Source: Bacteroidales bacterium
Lineage (GTDB): Bacteria; Bacteroidota; Bacteroidia; Bacteroidales; B18-G4
Direction: 5' to 3'
Assembly: GCA_023132505.1 (NCBI GenBank)
Contig: JAGLYE010000046.1
Span: 1-9,079, forward strand
DNA: 9,079 bases
Of the stretch, positions 6,665 to 9,079 are shown one piece after another. A program made the position numbers and the translations under genes. Within the stretch, counting starts at the first letter, position 1. Every line of letters starts with the position of its first letter. The notes beneath the pieces are model-generated. The model did not search any database. It was not told the origin of the DNA and saw only the letters and a program-made list of their open reading frames with translations.

Positions 6665-7483
6665 ATGTATGTACTAAACACAGAAACAATAAATACACAC
6701 GACATAGGAATTAGGCCTGTATCCCGACCCAATGATACCATTGTCAGGATCGAGAACCTCAATATCCATGCAGGACAGCATCACATATTAAAAAATATAA
6801 ACATCGAGATTCCCAGGAACAAGATCACAGTTATGCTGGGGCCCTCAGGCTGCGGCAAGACAACGCTGCTTAAGTGCATGAATAAGCTAACCGACCTGCA
6901 CAGGGAACTCAGGGTTTCGGGAAAGATTTTCATTGAAGATGACGACATCCTGCATACACGTACAAATATTCCCGCCATCAGGCAAAAGATGGGCTTACTG
7001 TCGCAGCAGCCATACCCCTTGCCCCTCTCAATTTATAAGAATGTAGCCTATGGCATCAAACTAAAAGGTATACGCGATAAAAAAACCATCGCCTATATCG
7101 TTGAAAAACACCTGAGGGAGGTAGGCCTTTGGGCTGAGGTGAAAGACAGGCTGAACAACCCTGCCACAAGCCTGTCGATCGGCCAGCAACAGAGACTCTG
7201 CCTTGCCCGGGGGCTTGCCGTAAAACCGTTGATAATACTCGCTGACGAACCCACTTCAGCCCTGGATCCAATTTCCAGTAAAATTATTGAAAACCTCTTC
7301 AGAGAACTTAAACAACATTACACCATCATCCTTGTAACACATATCCTCCGGCAGGCTGTTAGACTTGCCGACAATGTGGTGTTTATGTACTATGGCAAGA
7401 TCATCGAGCAAGGCAATCCGCAAGAATTGCTTAAAAACCCCGAAACCGAAAAATTAAGGAAGTATATCCTGGAAGGTAATTAA
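6665..7483 (+). CDS. pstB: Phosphate ABC transporter ATP-binding protein PstB (variant)
   Basis: Cytoplasmic ATPase that powers the PstC/PstA channel. Motifs in order: Walker A GPSGCGKT (59-66, K65), Q-loop Q114 in LSQQPYPLPLSIY, signature LSIGQQQR (170-177), Walker B with D194-E195, D-loop SALDPIS, and switch H226 in VTH. The PstB hallmark signature LSGGQQQRLC is kept except that the first Gly is Ile172. The A-loop aromatic that normally stacks on adenine before the Gly (YYG in E. coli) is replaced by H35-A36. An N-terminal stretch of about 24 residues precedes the first strand, making 272 aa against about 257 in E. coli; an internal start is possible but no in-frame ATG is present there. 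The gene begins six bases after the pstA stop and is the last of the operon; no phoU follows. Confidence 0.93.
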   Translation: MYVLNTETINTHDIGIRPVSRPNDTIVRIENLNIHAGQHHILKNINIEIPRNKITVMLGPSGCGKTTLLKCMNKLTDLHRELRVSGKIFIEDDDILHTRTNIPAIRQKMGLLSQQPYPLPLSIYKNVAYGIKLKGIRDKKTIAYIVEKHLREVGLWAEVKDRLNNPATSLSIGQQQRLCLARGLAVKPLIILADEPTSALDPISSKIIENLFRELKQHYTIILVTHILRQAVRLADNVVFMYYGKIIEQGNPQELLKNPETEKLRKYILEGN

Positions 7484-7548
7484 CTGGGACTTTAATCAAT
7501 AATAAATGTCGTAAATCAAACATCAGGCTTAATTTAATTTTTTCTCCC

Positions 7549-7556
7549 TATTTTTG
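7549..7556 (+). promoter_or_regulatory. Candidate -7 promoter element for the sulfatase gene
   Basis: TATTTTTG fits TAnnTTTG exactly and would place the transcription start near 7563, about 20 bases before the TTG start codon. No convincing TTTG lies 19-21 bases upstream, so only the -7 half is supported. The region between pstB and this site is AT-rich and shows no clear terminator, so read-through from the pst operon is also possible. Confidence 0.4.
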
Positions 7557-7567
7557 ATGGATATCAA
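7554..7567. repeat. Small inverted repeat TTGAT-GGAT-ATCAA at the sulfatase promoter
   Basis: The 5-base arms are exact and separated by four bases. The repeat overlaps the end of the -7 element and the expected transcription start, an operator-like position. At this length chance is a real possibility. Confidence 0.25.
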
Positions 7568-7584
7568 CCAATTTCCCATTAAAA

Positions 7585-9039
7585 TTGAAAAGGATTTCCA
7601 TATACTCATTCTTTCTCACCCCTTTCTTCACATTTATTCTTTTCACTCATATCGGGTGCGATAATGTCAATACTAAAAAGCCAAATTTTGTTTTCATACT
7701 TGTAGATGACCTCGGCTGGACCGATCTGGGATGCTACGGCAGTGATTTCCATGAGACGCCAAACATCGACAGACTGGCATCGGAGAGTATGCTGTTTACC
7801 AATGCTTACGCTGCCTGTCCGGTTTGTTCACCAACAAGGGCTGCCATCATGACCGGGAAATACCCTTCGAGGATTAACATTACCGATTGGATACCGGGTG
7901 ATGACCCTCAGAACAGGAAACTGTTGGGGACAGAAGACCAAAATGCATTGGCACTCGCTGAAACAACCCTGGCAGAAGCGCTAAAGCAAAATGGATATAA
8001 GACATTTTTTGCAGGAAAATGGCATCTGGGTGATGAAGATTGCTTTCCGGAGGATCAAGGCTTTGACATTAACATAGGCGGCCACCACCGGGGCTCCCCG
8101 CCTGGTGGATACTATACGCCATATAAAAACCCAAAACTCAGCGATGGGCCAGAGGGCGAATATCTCACTGACAGGCTCACGGATGAATCTATCAGTTTCA
8201 TAAAAGAAAACAAAGAGCGTCCTTTCTTGCTGTATCTGTCATTTTATACTGTACATACACCAATCCAGGCCAACATTGATTATGTAGAAAAATACAGGGA
8301 GAAACTCACTGAAATGGGAAATCCGGCAGTTGAGCGATTAGCCGAACATAATGCCTTTACAACGCAGCAACAGCTTAATGCCGATTACGCATCCATGATC
8401 CATGCGCTAGATGAAAATATAGGCCGTTTGTTAGAAACAATTGAGTATCTCGGCATTTCTGATAATACCGTGATCATCTTAACTTCTGATAATGGTGGGC
8501 TCTCCACTATCACTAATTCAAACTGGACAGCCCCTACATCCGTGAAGCCATTAAGAGCAGGCAAAGGCTGGTGTTATGAAGGGGGCATCAGGGTGCCACT
8601 GATCATAAGAACCCCGGACATGAGAGATGCGACAGTTTGTGATCTCCCGGTCATCAGTATGGACTTCTTCCCCACTATCCTCGAGCTTTCTGGGATTCCC
8701 GCACTTCCTGACCAACACAAGGATGGTATCAGTCTTTCTACTCTTTTGAACGATGGTAATGACCCGGGCAGAGAGGAATTATTCTGGCACTACCCGCATT
8801 ATCATTCCAGTGGCTGGACACCCGGCGCAGCCATCAGGTCAGGCAAATGGAAACTCATCGAATTCTATGAACTCGATAAAACCGAGCTATACGACCTTGA
8901 AAGCGATCCCGGTGAAAATAATAATTTAGCAGACATCTATCCTGAGAAAGTCAATGAACTGAGCAAAAAACTGTTTCATCTTCAACAAAATACCGGTGCA
9001 AAATTCCCAACTAAAAATGATAATTACACTGCTCATTGA
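7585..9039 (+). CDS. Type I (formylglycine-dependent) sulfatase, exported
   Basis: Hydrolyses a sulfate ester, probably on a sulfated carbohydrate, outside the cytoplasm. Catalytic Cys81 lies in CSPTRAAIMTG (81-91), the C-x-P-x-R signature whose Cys is converted to formylglycine by a maturase not seen here. Calcium and active-site residues are in place: D41-D42 (LVDDLGW), K145 and H147 (GKWHLG), H224 (TVHTP), D302-N303 (SDNGG) and K327 (AGKGW). The C-terminal subdomain with AIRSGKWKLIEFY is typical. The length, 484 aa, is normal. The start is TTG: no in-frame ATG lies upstream before the stop at 7555-7557, and the next in-frame Met would remove the signal sequence and the first metal ligands. 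The N-terminus is a signal sequence ending in HIGC (Cys25), a lipobox with an unusual His at -3. It may belong to the S1_16 subfamily, but that is a weak guess. It is probably transcribed separately from pst. Confidence 0.93.
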   Translation: MKRISIYSFFLTPFFTFILFTHIGCDNVNTKKPNFVFILVDDLGWTDLGCYGSDFHETPNIDRLASESMLFTNAYAACPVCSPTRAAIMTGKYPSRINITDWIPGDDPQNRKLLGTEDQNALALAETTLAEALKQNGYKTFFAGKWHLGDEDCFPEDQGFDINIGGHHRGSPPGGYYTPYKNPKLSDGPEGEYLTDRLTDESISFIKENKERPFLLYLSFYTVHTPIQANIDYVEKYREKLTEMGNPAVERLAEHNAFTTQQQLNADYASMIHALDENIGRLLETIEYLGISDNTVIILTSDNGGLSTITNSNWTAPTSVKPLRAGKGWCYEGGIRVPLIIRTPDMRDATVCDLPVISMDFFPTILELSGIPALPDQHKDGISLSTLLNDGNDPGREELFWHYPHYHSSGWTPGAAIRSGKWKLIEFYELDKTELYDLESDPGENNNLADIYPEKVNELSKKLFHLQQNTGAKFPTKNDNYTAH

Positions 9040-9079
9040 GTGATGACATCCTATTGATTACTGATTAGTGAAGATTGGT
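9040..9079. other. Tail of window, nothing recognised
   Basis: The 40 bases after the sulfatase stop show no hairpin followed by T residues, no start of a long frame and no promoter element. Confidence 0.5.

Noticed and set aside
7484..7584. Possible phoU remnant or terminator between pstB and the sulfatase
   Set aside because: The 101-base gap has no coding frame resembling PhoU and no hairpin followed by a T-run.
1..9079. CRISPR array, tRNA/rRNA, insertion sequence or phage attachment site
   Set aside because: No regularly spaced repeats, cloverleaf-like sequence, transposase frame or flanking terminal repeats were seen; genes are tightly packed on one strand.

Overview
The window most likely comes from a member of the Bacteroidota. 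None of the genes has a recognisable Shine-Dalgarno sequence, several gaps carry the TAnnTTTG -7 element typical of this phylum, and the contents (SGLT-type Na+/solute symporter, NarL-type two-component pair, alginate-export-like outer-membrane protein, type I sulfatase) fit. The genus cannot be told from the sequence. All genes lie on the + strand, and base use looks even throughout, so there is no sign of a recent insertion. I see no RNA genes, CRISPR, insertion sequences or attachment sites.

Layout. Positions 1-771 hold the C-terminal half of a sodium/solute symporter, cut by the window edge. A 189-base gap with a small GC-rich palindrome and a candidate promoter leads to a two-component system (961-2545): a membrane-bound HisKA_3-type histidine kinase and a NarL/LuxR-type response regulator that overlap by 29 bases. 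After a 126-base gap comes a five-gene unit (2672-7483): a signal-peptide-bearing beta-barrel protein, then pstS, pstC, pstA and pstB, with gaps of 24, 4, -4 and 6 bases. This looks like one operon for high-affinity phosphate uptake: the barrel protein would let phosphate through the outer membrane, the lipoprotein PstS would bind it in the periplasm, and the PstC/PstA channel driven by PstB would import it. No phoU follows. After 101 bases comes a type I (formylglycine) sulfatase (7585-9039) that starts with TTG, probably a separate unit that releases sulfate from a sulfated substrate such as a polysaccharide.

The most interesting points are regulatory and structural. The gap between the response regulator and the pst operon contains a perfect 16-base palindrome made of two 7-base arms 2 bases apart. 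This is the 7-2-7 geometry that NarL-type regulators are known to bind, and it lies inside the spacer of the predicted pst promoter. It suggests that a NarL-type pair, not PhoR/PhoB, controls this pst operon. The Pst proteins also share several departures from the E. coli type: an EF-hand-like loop in PstS, GDA in place of GET in PstA, and LSIGQ plus loss of the A-loop aromatic residue in PstB. They look like a distinct Pst subclass.
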